Of a stretch of 64,000 nucleotides of DNA, positions 50,038-57,373 are shown in pieces. Numbering within the stretch: the stretch's first letter is position 1; each line of letters opens with the position of its first letter. A program made the position numbers and the translations under genes. The stretch lies in the NCBI RefSeq assembly GCF_000968685.2, contig NZ_LAKD02000032.1:163968-227967 (forward strand), written 5' to 3'. This DNA comes from Streptomyces antioxidans. Its GTDB lineage: Bacteria > Actinomycetota > Actinomycetes > Streptomycetales > Streptomycetaceae. The notes below the pieces were generated by a model that was not told the DNA's origin, did no database searches, and saw only the letters and a program-made list of their open reading frames with translations.

Positions 50038-50394
50038 CCCCGCCGAGCAGTCCGGCGACTCCAGGAGCGGATCGAGCGGATGCGCGGTCTGCAGGATCCG
50101 GAGGAGCTGGTCCACGAGGACATCGCCTTCCACGCCGACATCATGGCCGCCTCCGGCAACCGCACCCTCGCCTCGCTGGCCGACTCGGTCACCCAGCGCA
50201 CCGCCCGGGCCCGTATCTGGCGCGCCCTGGTCACGTCCGATGTGCTGTCCTGGACCCACCAGCAGCACATGGACGTCTACACCGCGCTCCGCGCCCATGA
50301 CAGCCTGGCCGCGTTCACGGCGGCCAGTCGGCACGTGGGCGATGTGGAGCTGTGGGTACGCGACCGGCTGGACGCGGTGCGCGACCGCCGCTGA
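50038..50394 (+). pseudogene. C-terminal FCD domain of a GntR/FadR-type regulator
   Basis: The rightward frame (RRAVRRLQERIERMRGLQDPEEL, HEDIAFHADIMAASGNRTLASL, LSWTHQQHMDVYTALRAHD, ASRHVGDVELWVRDRL) is the metal-binding FCD effector domain: Asp and His in EDIAFH, His in the HQQH and ASRHV segments. The winged-helix DNA-binding domain and any start signal are gone. It abuts the MFS fragment head-to-head. An ATG at 50014 opens the frame but would give a protein without DNA-binding ability. Confidence 0.8.
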
Positions 50395-50465
50395 CCGCGC
50401 GGGAGGGGTGGCCCTCCCCGTGGACCGGACCGCCGCTGAGCACGCGGCGGTATGCCCTTCACGGG

Positions 50466-51641
50466 TCAGATGTCGCGCCGTACGAGGAAGTCCAGCAGGG
50501 TGCGCAGTTCCGCTCCGGCGCGGGGCGCGAGCGGCAGGCTCTCCAGGCATGTCTCCACGGCCGTGATGTGGCGGTCGGCCTCCTCCAGGGCCGCGGAGCG
50601 GCCACCGGCCTGCTCGATCAGGGCGGCGGCCCGGCGCGTGGTGGCGTCGCCCGGGGTGTCGGAGGAATCCGGAGTGTCCGAGGTCGTGTCCGGGGTGCCC
50701 GGGGTCGTGTCCGGGGGCTCCTCCAGCAGCGTGGCCAGCCGCTCGGCGGCCGGGGCGCCGGGGCCGCGGGCGCTCAGCGCCGCGAGCACGGGGAAGGTCT
50801 TCTTGCGCTGCCGCAGATCCCGGTGGACGGGTTTGCCGGTGACCGCGGGATCACCCCAGATCCCCAGCAGATCGTCCACCACCTGGAACGCCACGCCCAT
50901 ATGCCGTCCGGCCCGGTCGAGGGCGGCCACGGTGGGCTCCGGCGCCCCGGCGAGCGCGGCGCCCAGGGCGGCGGCGCAGCCGAGCAGCGCCCCGGTCTTG
51001 TGCTCGGCCATCGTGCGGTACTCCTCCGGCCCCACCGCCTCGGGTCCCGTCCAGGGGCGTGACTCGAAGAGCAGGTCGTCCGCCTGGCCGCGGACGAGGT
51101 CGCCCAGCGCCGCGCTCAACTGCCGTACCGCGGCCGCGGATCCGACGCCGTCCACGGCGGCCAGCGCCTCCACGGCCAGCGCGAAGAGGGCGTCACCCGC
51201 GAGCACGGCCGGTCCGGTCCCGTACGCCTTCCACACGGTGGGGCGGGTGCGGCGGGTCTGGTCGCCGTCCATGATGTCGTCGTGCAGCAGTGAGAAGGTG
51301 TGCACCAGCTCCACCGCCACCGCCCCGGCGACCGCCGCCTCACCGGACGCCCCGGACGCCTCCGCACACAGCACGGCCAGGGCCTGCCGGACCCCCTTGC
51401 CGCCCGATCCCCCGGCGGGCGTACCGCCCACATCGCACCAGCCGAAGGAGTACGCGGCCATCTCGGCCACCCACGGGTGCAGCCGCCCGACCGCTTCGGC
51501 CAGCGCGGGCCGCACCAACTCCCGGCAGCGGCCGAGGATTTCGTCCGCGCTGGCCGTGGTCTGATCCGCGGCGCCTGTGGTCCGATCCGCGGTGGCCGCG
51601 GTCTCGTCCGCTCCGAGGAGTTCGGGGAACGCCGTCGTCAC
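50466..51641 (-). CDS. polyprenyl (geranylgeranyl-type) diphosphate synthase
   Basis: The GTG start has GGAGGTGG five bases upstream and overlaps the TPR-gene stop. The trans-prenyltransferase fold shows the first Asp-rich motif in LLHDDIMDGDQTRRTRPT, GDALFALAVEAL, and the second in QVVDDLLGIWGDPAVTGK. It condenses isopentenyl diphosphate with allylic diphosphates to chains of roughly C15-C20; the residues before the first motif would set length. The C-terminal third holds an unusual Asp/Thr/Pro/Ser repeat insert (PDTTPGTPDTTSDTP). No terpene cyclase lies nearby in the window. Confidence 0.9.
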   Translation of the reverse strand: MTTAFPELLGADETAATADRTTGAADQTTASADEILGRCRELVRPALAEAVGRLHPWVAEMAAYSFGWCDVGGTPAGGSGGKGVRQALAVLCAEASGASGEAAVAGAVAVELVHTFSLLHDDIMDGDQTRRTRPTVWKAYGTGPAVLAGDALFALAVEALAAVDGVGSAAAVRQLSAALGDLVRGQADDLLFESRPWTGPEAVGPEEYRTMAEHKTGALLGCAAALGAALAGAPEPTVAALDRAGRHMGVAFQVVDDLLGIWGDPAVTGKPVHRDLRQRKKTFPVLAALSARGPGAPAAERLATLLEEPPDTTPGTPDTTSDTPDSSDTPGDATTRRAAALIEQAGGRSAALEEADRHITAVETCLESLPLAPRAGAELRTLLDFLVRRDI

Positions 51642-52684
51642 AGCGCCACCTCCAGGACCTCGGTGAGGCCGAACTCCTCACGTGCCCGGTCCACCATCCG
51701 GCGGGCGTGCCGCAGGCCGATCCGCTCCAGCGCACCCGCCAGTTCGGACAGGTCATCGGCGGTTTCGGCACGGTCGCGGCCCAGCCGGGCCAGGGACTTG
51801 ATGAGCCCGAGCCGGGCAAGACCCTCGCCGCGCGGCTCGCTCATCTCCCGGAACTCCTCCAGGGCCCGCTGGTACATCGCGCGGGCCGCCTCGTAACGGC
51901 CCGCGCGGTAGAGCACATTGCCGCGCATCTTGTGGTTGTACGCCAGCGCGCTCACCAGGTTCATCTCGCGGCAGGTCAGCTCAGCCTCGGAAAGCAGCTC
52001 CAGCGCGCGTTCGACGTCCCCGTCGCGTACGGAGACGATGTCGGCCATGCCCCGCAGCGCCCATGCGTGTCCGCGCCGGTCCTCGGCCTTCGCGGCTATC
52101 TCCGCGGCCTCCTCGAACATCGCGTAGGCCGAGTCGTACGACCCGGTGTTGCGGTGCATCTGGGCGATGCCCTCGAGCGCCCAGACGGTGTGGCGTGCCT
52201 CGCCGCGTTTCCTCGCCTCGGCGAGAAGCCGCTCGTGGAGCGCGCCCACGGCGTCGTAGTCGCCCTGGATGCGGCCGGTCTCCGCCATCCCGGCCAGTGA
52301 GTAGCCACGGACGACGATGTCCCCGCCGCGCTCGCCGAGGTCGGCCGCGAGGGCGAGCAGCCGCCACGCCAGCGCCAGCGCGCCCCGCTGGCGGGCGAGG
52401 GTGCCTCCGCTCCACAGCGCCCACGCCATCGCACCGAGGTCCCCCGCCGCACGGGCCGCCCGATAGCTGGCCTTCCACTCGCGGTCGGCCTCGCCCACCT
52501 GCCCCAGCCGGCGATGCGCCTCGGCGACCGCGAGCCCCGCGCGGGCCGCCTCGCCCGGGGAGCCGCCCCGCTCGGCGGCCCGCAACTGCTCGGTGCCCGC
52601 CGCCAACACCTCGACCAGGGACGAGTTCACGGACAGGGTGGTGAGGGAGCCCTGGTACTCAGGGGCGAATGCCTTGCCGTACAT
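51638..52684 (-). CDS. tetratricopeptide-repeat protein upstream of the prenyl synthase
   Basis: GGAAAGG lies five bases before the ATG. The 348-residue soluble protein is almost wholly helical repeats: GLAVAEAHRRLGQVGEADREW, GYSLAGMAETGRIQGDYDAVGALHERL, WALEGIAQMHRNTGSYDSAYAMFEEA, and MRGNVLYRAGRYEAARAMYQRALEEF. They follow TPR spacing of about 36-42 residues, giving about seven repeats. No DNA-binding domain is fused. It is co-transcribed and translationally coupled with the prenyl diphosphate synthase and may scaffold an enzyme complex or sense a signal. The promoter region upstream is rich in dyads. Confidence 0.85.
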   Translation of the reverse strand: MYGKAFAPEYQGSLTTLSVNSSLVEVLAAGTEQLRAAERGGSPGEAARAGLAVAEAHRRLGQVGEADREWKASYRAARAAGDLGAMAWALWSGGTLARQRGALALAWRLLALAADLGERGGDIVVRGYSLAGMAETGRIQGDYDAVGALHERLLAEARKRGEARHTVWALEGIAQMHRNTGSYDSAYAMFEEAAEIAAKAEDRRGHAWALRGMADIVSVRDGDVERALELLSEAELTCREMNLVSALAYNHKMRGNVLYRAGRYEAARAMYQRALEEFREMSEPRGEGLARLGLIKSLARLGRDRAETADDLSELAGALERIGLRHARRMVDRAREEFGLTEVLEVAL

Positions 52685-52733
52685 GAATGCCTTTCCGTCT
52701 GTTGTCTCCCGGAGCGCACGCCTCTATACGCCA

Positions 52734-52780
52734 AGTGCATACACGGGGTGTAGGCATCCCATGTATACATGCCGTGTATA
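52734..52780. promoter_or_regulatory. dyad cluster upstream of the TPR/prenyl synthase operon
   Basis: In an AT-rich island, CATGTATACATG (52760-52771) is a perfect palindrome. ATACACGG (52739-52746) and CCGTGTAT (52772-52779) form a flanking inverted pair, and CTATAC at the left edge mirrors GTATAG at the right. The overlapping GTATAC-like half-sites suggest cooperative binding of a repressor about 50-100 bases upstream of the TPR start. Confidence 0.55.
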
Positions 52781-52893
52781 GGTCCCCGGAAACCGGCCCC
52801 GTCAGTGGCACCGGTGCTGTGCGTCCGTTGTCGATCTAGACGCGGCCGGGCTCCGAGAGGTTTACCGCCCGGCGGTGCCGATGGCAAAAAACC

Positions 52894-53358
52894 TCATGGA
52901 CCCGGCCTGGTCCGGGCCCCCGCCACCTCGCGCTCGATCCAACGGCAGATCACATCGACCACGTATGCCCGCTCCGCGCGGCTCAGCTCCCGCCCCTTGG
53001 GAATCCCGTGCCAGCGCCGCAGGCAAGTACGGCAGCAGGTGGCGGTCGCGTGCTGGGCGACGAAAACGGGGTGGCCGCGATAGGGCGTCTGCTTGCCGTC
53101 CTTGTAGGGCTCGGCGGGGGCCAGCCGCTTGGCGATCAGGTCATAGGCGTGCCAGCGCAATGCCGACGGGCCGCTCAGCTCGGCCGTGGCCCGCTCGCGA
53201 CCGCGCAGATGGAACTTCGCGCGGAACGGATGGCGCGCGACGGCGGCCAGCCGCTGGTCGAGCGATTCGGGGCTCGGATCTGACGGGTCGGACGCCGGGT
53301 CGGACGCACGGGGCATCGGCTCGGACGGGTCGGGTGGCGGGTCGGATGAGTCGGGCAT
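52894..53358 (-). CDS. DUF4186-family protein
   Basis: The start MPDSSDPPPDP follows GGGAGCC. A 30-residue Ser/Asp/Pro repeat tail (SDPxxDPSEP, SDPASDPSDPSP) precedes the DUF4186 core: RHPFRAKFHLRGRERATAEL, AYDLIAKRLAPAEPYKDGKQTPYRGHPVFVAQHATATCCRTCLRRWHGIPKGREL. The conserved HPVFVAQHATATCCRxCLxxWHGIPKG contains His and Cys residues that could bind metal. Biochemical function is unknown. The repeat tail differs from the core in composition and may be lineage-specific. Confidence 0.85.
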   Translation of the reverse strand: MPDSSDPPPDPSEPMPRASDPASDPSDPSPESLDQRLAAVARHPFRAKFHLRGRERATAELSGPSALRWHAYDLIAKRLAPAEPYKDGKQTPYRGHPVFVAQHATATCCRTCLRRWHGIPKGRELSRAERAYVVDVICRWIEREVAGARTRPGP

Positions 53359-53475
53359 CGAAGGCTCCCGGAGACGGCAAAGTCCCCTTTCCGATCGTAT
53401 GACGGCTGGACCACCGCGCCGTCGGCCGGTGCCATGTCTTGCGCGCCCGCCACGCCCGGGGGCACCGTGACGGCC

Positions 53476-54222
53476 ATGGTGGACACGCACTTCTCCGATC
53501 ACCGGCTGGCCGCGCTGTACGACCTGTTCTGCCCCTGGGACGAGCGCGGGGACTTCGGGTTCTATCTGCCCCTGGTGATGTCCGCCCGTTCCGTCCTGGA
53601 CGTGGGCTGCGGCACGGGCGCGCTGTTGCGCGGGGCGCGGGAGGCCGGGCACGAGGGGCGGCTGTGCGGGCTGGATCCCGCGGCGGGGATGCTGGAGGTG
53701 GCGCGCGAGCGCCCGGATGTGGAGTGGGTGCTCGGCGACCTGGCCTCGGCGCCGGGGTGGCACCGCGAGTTCGAGCTGGTGGTGATGACCGGCCACGCCT
53801 TCCAGACGCTGCTCGGCGACGAGGAGTTGCGCGGTGCGCTGGCCGCGATCGCCACGGCGCTGGCCGACGGTGGCCGCTTCGTGTTCGAGACCCGCAATCC
53901 GCTGGTGCGGGAGTGGGAGGGCTGGGACGAGCGGTACTCGGGCGAGGTGGTGGACGTCACCGGGGCCGTGGTGCGCTGTGTGTGCGAGGTGGAGCCGCCC
54001 GGCCGGGGCGATCTCGTCACGGCCACCCACACCTACAGCAGCCCGGCCTGGGAGCGGCCCCTGCTGAGCCGCAGCACCCTGCGGTTCCTCGGCCCGGACG
54101 CGCTGGCGGGGTTCCTGGACGAGGCGGGGCTGGCCGTGGCGGAGCGGTTCGGGGACTGGGATCGCGGGCCGTTGACGGACACCAGCCCCGAGATCATCAC
54201 CGTGGCCCGCCGCCACCGCTGA
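53476..54222 (+). CDS. class I SAM-dependent methyltransferase
   Basis: The ATG (MVDTHFSDHRLAALYD) gives the normal N-terminus; GTG 53467 and ATG 53434 are in-frame alternatives. Motif I SVLDVGCGTGALLRGAREAG binds AdoMet, followed by LCGLDPAAGMLEVARE (motif II) and GDLASAP. VVMTGHAFQTLLGDEELRGAL and the C-terminal beta strands fit the Methyltransf_25 family. It is cytoplasmic; the methyl acceptor is unknown. It converges closely with the next gene. Confidence 0.9.
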   Translation: MVDTHFSDHRLAALYDLFCPWDERGDFGFYLPLVMSARSVLDVGCGTGALLRGAREAGHEGRLCGLDPAAGMLEVARERPDVEWVLGDLASAPGWHREFELVVMTGHAFQTLLGDEELRGALAAIATALADGGRFVFETRNPLVREWEGWDERYSGEVVDVTGAVVRCVCEVEPPGRGDLVTATHTYSSPAWERPLLSRSTLRFLGPDALAGFLDEAGLAVAERFGDWDRGPLTDTSPEIITVARRHR

Positions 54223-54240
54223 TCCGGTGGGGTACGGCCG

Positions 54241-54891
54241 TCAGCCCCAGGTCCTGCCGGTGACCAGGTCGGGGCCGAAGTAGCGGGCGGCGATGGTGGT
54301 GATGGCCGGGGCCGGGCCGATCCGGCGGGCGAGTTTGTAGGTGTGGACCACACAGGTGCGCACGGGGTGCACCTCCCCGTGGGCCTTCGCCGTGTCCTCC
54401 GTGGCGAGCGGGCGGACCTGGGGGCGGGCGAGGGCGAAGCACACCAGCATGGTGCGGTGGTCCTCGCCGATCAGGAAGTCGGAGATGCCGCGGTGGCGGA
54501 AGTCCAGACGGGGAAAGACGACCGCGATGTCCTCCCTGCCGTAGGGAGCCGCCCGGAGGGCCGGGAGGACGTGGCGTATCGACTCATCGGTGGCGAGCAG
54601 CCTGGCGTCCTCGTGGGAATCGCCCCAGGGCGGCGGGTCGTCGTCCTCCTGCCACAGGAGGTGCCGCTCGGTGCGCAGCGATGTCCCCGGGGCGGGCCGT
54701 TCATAGCACGCCCGTCCGCTGACGCTGACCCAGTTGAGGCTCGCGTTGACACAGAGCCTGCCCGCCAGGAGCCACCACGGCGTACGGACCACACGCTCCC
54801 TGGCCAGCTCCACCACGAGGCGGCCGAAGGACTCCGGCGGAAGCGGGGACGGCTCGGGGGGCGCGACGAAGGCGTCGGTCCAGGTCGCCAT
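54241..54891 (-). CDS. hypothetical protein coupled to a GNAT gene
   Basis: The ATG overlaps the acetyltransferase stop by one base (TGATG), so this is the second gene of a pair; the GTG at 54918 is an alternative start. The 216-residue protein has no signal peptide. Notable segments are FGRLVVELARERVVRTPWWLLAGRLCVNASLNWV, REDIAVVFPRLDFRHRGISDFLIGEDHRTMLVCFALARP, and a C-terminal VHTYKLARRIGPAPAITTIAARYFG. I do not recognise the family. The combination of charged and aromatic residues suggests an alpha/beta enzyme or binding protein. Confidence 0.65.
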   Translation of the reverse strand: MATWTDAFVAPPEPSPLPPESFGRLVVELARERVVRTPWWLLAGRLCVNASLNWVSVSGRACYERPAPGTSLRTERHLLWQEDDDPPPWGDSHEDARLLATDESIRHVLPALRAAPYGREDIAVVFPRLDFRHRGISDFLIGEDHRTMLVCFALARPQVRPLATEDTAKAHGEVHPVRTCVVHTYKLARRIGPAPAITTIAARYFGPDLVTGRTWG

Positions 54892-55451
54892 CAGGAGGGC
54901 TTCCGACCCGCCCGCCACTCCGGTGCGAGCACCGACCAGATCTCCATGTCATGCCGCTCGCCCCGGTAGAGATAGCACTCCCGCAGCACACCGTCCTTGG
55001 TCATGCCCAGCCGCCGGGCCACGGCGACGCTGGCCTCGTTCGCGGGCTTCGCCCACCACTCCACGCGGTGGATGCCCCGCTCCTCCACGGCCCAGTCGAT
55101 GATCACGCGCGTGGCGCGGGTCACCAGCCCCCTGCCCACCGCCGACGGCTCCAGCCAGCAACCCGCCTCCGCGGTGCGCTGCTTGACGTCCATCGTGCGG
55201 AAGAGGACTCCGCCGACCAGCGTGCCGTCCGTCCAGATGCCGTGGATCCGTCCGGTGTCGGCCGCCGCCTTGTCCGCGTACCCCTGGAGGAACGCCCGGG
55301 CCGACTCCAGGTCGGCCACGGCGTCCGCCAGTGCGATGTGCCGCCCGATGAACTCCCTTCCCCGGTCCATGTGGGCGAGGAACTCCTCGGCCTGCCACGG
55401 CTCCAGCGGGCGCAGCTCCGCGCCGTCCTCGCCCAGGGGTATCGCGTACAT
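54891..55451 (-). CDS. GNAT N-acetyltransferase (RimJ/RimL type)
   Basis: GGAAGGTGA lies before the ATG at MYAIPLGEDGAELRPLEP. The 186-residue protein has the RimJ/RimL layout: ELRPLEPWQAEEFLAHMDRGREFIG, GIWTDGTLVGGVLFRTMD, EAGCWLEPSAVGRGLVTRAT (acetyl-CoA pyrophosphate loop), and NEASVAVARRLGMTKDGVLRE. It transfers acetyl from acetyl-CoA to an amine, perhaps a ribosomal protein N-terminus or an antibiotic. It is the first gene of a two-gene unit, divergent from the TetR gene. Confidence 0.9.
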   Translation of the reverse strand: MYAIPLGEDGAELRPLEPWQAEEFLAHMDRGREFIGRHIALADAVADLESARAFLQGYADKAAADTGRIHGIWTDGTLVGGVLFRTMDVKQRTAEAGCWLEPSAVGRGLVTRATRVIIDWAVEERGIHRVEWWAKPANEASVAVARRLGMTKDGVLRECYLYRGERHDMEIWSVLAPEWRAGRKPS

Positions 55452-55543
55452 CGTCACCTTCCACGTCTTCCGCCGTACGAACCGGCGCGCCCAGTACCGG
55501 GGGATCCTCTCACCGGGGAGCCGTCCGCGCGTTTCCTTTTGTA

Positions 55544-55559
55544 CCTACTAGTATGTAGG
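55544..55559. promoter_or_regulatory. operator-like dyad over the -10 region of the TetR gene
   Basis: CCTAC-TAGTAT-GTAGG is a 5-6-5 inverted repeat whose centre, TAGTAT, makes a good -10 element 15 bases before the ATG. Binding there would block transcription, as in autoregulated TetR genes. The resulting mRNA would be nearly leaderless. Confidence 0.6.
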
Positions 55560-55568
55560 GTCGTCGTC

Positions 55569-56147
55569 ATGGACACCCGGGAACGACTCATCGCAAGCAC
55601 CCGTGAGCTGCTGTGGGAGCGCGGCTATGTGGGCACGAGCCCGAAGGCGATCCAGGAGCGCTCCGGCGCGGGCCAGGGCAGCATGTACCACCACTTCCGC
55701 GGCAAGCCCGACCTGGCGCTCGCCGCGATCGGCCGCAGCGCCGAGGAGCTGAGGGGCCGGGCGGAGGCCGAGTTCGGCGGCTCCGGCGGCGTGGTCGAGC
55801 GGATCACCGCGTATCTGCGGCGGGAGCGGGACGCGCTGAAGGGGTGTCCGGTCGGCCGACTCACCCAGGACCCCGATGTGATGGCGGATCCCGAGCTGCG
55901 CCGCCCTGTCCAGGAGACCTTCGCCTGGCTCACCGACCGGCTGGCCGGGCTGCTGGCGGAGGGCCGGGCGCGCGGCGAGCTCGACACCGGGCTGGACCCG
56001 GTGGCCACGGCCACCGCGCTGGTCGCGGTGTTGCAGGGCGGCTATGTGCTGGCCCGCGCCGCCGACTCGGCCGAGGTGTACGCCCGGGCGATGGACGGGG
56101 CGCTCGGCCTGCTCACCACCCATGTCCGCTGGCCCCGCGCCCGCTGA
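55569..56147 (+). CDS. TetR/AcrR-family regulator
   Basis: The start MDTRERLIAST is nine bases or fewer from the expected transcription start; no ribosome site is seen, in line with leaderless translation. The HTH is TRELLWERGYVGTSPKAIQERSGAGQGSMYHHFRGKPDLALAAI. The C-terminal domain (ITAYLRRERDALKGCPVGRLTQDP, QETFAWLTDRLAGLLAEGRARGELD) resembles the TetR_C group that controls NemR/YcdC-like redox genes; C102-like Cys in KGCPVGR may be redox-sensitive. It is 69 bases before the tautomerase gene and likely controls it. Confidence 0.92.
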   Translation: MDTRERLIASTRELLWERGYVGTSPKAIQERSGAGQGSMYHHFRGKPDLALAAIGRSAEELRGRAEAEFGGSGGVVERITAYLRRERDALKGCPVGRLTQDPDVMADPELRRPVQETFAWLTDRLAGLLAEGRARGELDTGLDPVATATALVAVLQGGYVLARAADSAEVYARAMDGALGLLTTHVRWPRAR

Positions 56148-56215
56148 ACCCATCTCCGCCGGGCCCGTGCCCTTCCCCGACCCCCGACCCCTCGTCCGAA
56201 TGGGAGCCCCTGAAC

Positions 56216-56602
56216 ATGCCCTTCGTCCGCATTGACGCACTACGGGCCGACGCCGACCGGCTCGACGCGCTCGGCCGGGCCGTGCAGGACGCGCTGGTGG
56301 AAACCATCGGCTTCCCGCCCAACGACCGGTTCCAGGTCCTGACCAGCCATGACGGCAACAGCGGCATGCTGCGCTACGACGACTACCTCGGTGTGCCGCG
56401 CGACGACGGCATCGTGTACATCGCCCTCACGATGCGCTCGGGGCGCACACCGACGCAGAAACAGGCCCTGTACCGGCGGATCGCCGAACTCGCCGAGGAG
56501 TACGCGGGCACCGAGCCGCGCAACGTGTTCATCACCCTGACCGAGAACGAGTCGGCCGACTGGTCGTTCGGCCACGGGGTGGCGCAGTACGTCGAGGGAT
56601 GA
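56216..56602 (+). CDS. tautomerase-superfamily protein (4-oxalocrotonate tautomerase-like)
   Basis: GGGAG precedes the ATG. The protein begins MPFVRID, so removal of Met exposes the catalytic Pro1 typical of the superfamily. At 128 residues it is a fused double beta-alpha-beta unit, as in MIF/CHMI or long 4-OT members, with MRSGRTPTQKQALYRRIAELAEEYAG and NVFITLTENESADWSFGHGVAQY. It should catalyse keto-enol tautomerisation or a related dehalogenation. It forms a unit with the TetR regulator and possibly the membrane protein downstream. Confidence 0.9.
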   Translation: MPFVRIDALRADADRLDALGRAVQDALVETIGFPPNDRFQVLTSHDGNSGMLRYDDYLGVPRDDGIVYIALTMRSGRTPTQKQALYRRIAELAEEYAGTEPRNVFITLTENESADWSFGHGVAQYVEG

Positions 56603-56649
56603 GACGCGATGGGACGCCGCCATCGGGCCGGGACCGGCGACCATGCGTT

Positions 56650-56682
56650 GGCTGGAATCCGTTGGCTTCTGTCGTTCCAGCC
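56650..56682. repeat. inverted repeat GGCTGGAA-N17-TTCCAGCC
   Basis: Two perfect 8-bp arms flank a 17-base loop in the 190-base spacer between the tautomerase gene and the membrane-protein gene. It could be a weak terminator or a regulator site for the downstream gene. Confidence 0.4.
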
Positions 56683-56792
56683 CCTGGGTGCTCCTCTTCC
56701 GGCTCCCTAGCGTGGGGCGGGCATCACCCGCCCCACGCCCGGAAGGAGACGCTGGTGCCCACCACGTTCGTAAGGGAGCCGGACGCCACCCG

Positions 56793-57260
56793 ATGACCAA
56801 GATCCTGCTCACCCTGCACGTCCTCGCCGCCATTGTCGCGGTCGGCCCCGTCACCGTCGCGGCCAGCATGTTCCCGCCCGCGGCCCGCAACGCCCACGCG
56901 GCCGCCGCCGAGGGCCCGGCGGACCTGGGCACGGTGCGGCTGCTGCACCGCATCTGCCGCGTCTACGCCACGATGGGCCTGGCCGTGCCCGTCTTCGGCT
57001 TCGCCACCGCCGCCGTGATGGGTGTCCTCGACAGCGGCTGGCTCACCGCCTCCATCGCCCTGACGGCCGCGGCCGCCGGTGTCCTGGTCGCCTTCGTCCT
57101 GCCACGCCAGGGCGAACTCCTCGAAAGCCTCGGTGCGAGCAAGGCCCTGGAGCGGTCCGACACCGTCCAACTGGCCATGTTCACGGGCGTGTTCAACCTG
57201 CTCTGGGCGACGGTGACCATCCTCATGATCGTCCGGCCCGGCTCGACCACCGGAGCCTGA
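56793..57260 (+). CDS. four-helix membrane protein, DUF2269-like
   Basis: The ATG (MTKILLTLHVLAAIVAVGP) is chosen by hydropathy; AAGGGAG lies 14 bases upstream, which is far. The 155-residue protein has four predicted helices: 5-25, a second at VYATMGLAVPVFGFATAAVMG, a third at LTASIALTAAAAGVLVAFV, and a last at AMFTGVFNLLWATVTILMIV, with a His in the first and conserved basic loops. This resembles small DUF2269-type integral membrane proteins of unknown function. It may belong with the TetR/tautomerase unit as a redox-associated membrane protein. Confidence 0.75.
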   Translation: MTKILLTLHVLAAIVAVGPVTVAASMFPPAARNAHAAAAEGPADLGTVRLLHRICRVYATMGLAVPVFGFATAAVMGVLDSGWLTASIALTAAAAGVLVAFVLPRQGELLESLGASKALERSDTVQLAMFTGVFNLLWATVTILMIVRPGSTTGA

Positions 57261-57373
57261 CCCCGTCGGGCCTCCCGCGCCGTGGCCCGGAGTCGAGCAC
57301 CGCTCGGGATCCGGCCGTGGGCGCGGGATAATGATCGGGAGCGCCGGGGCGGAGACAGGAGGCGGTGCAGGGC

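Noticed and set aside
50014..50394. Intact small regulator gene
   Set aside because: The frame contains only the FCD effector domain and lacks any DNA-binding domain or start signal, so it is listed as a pseudogene.
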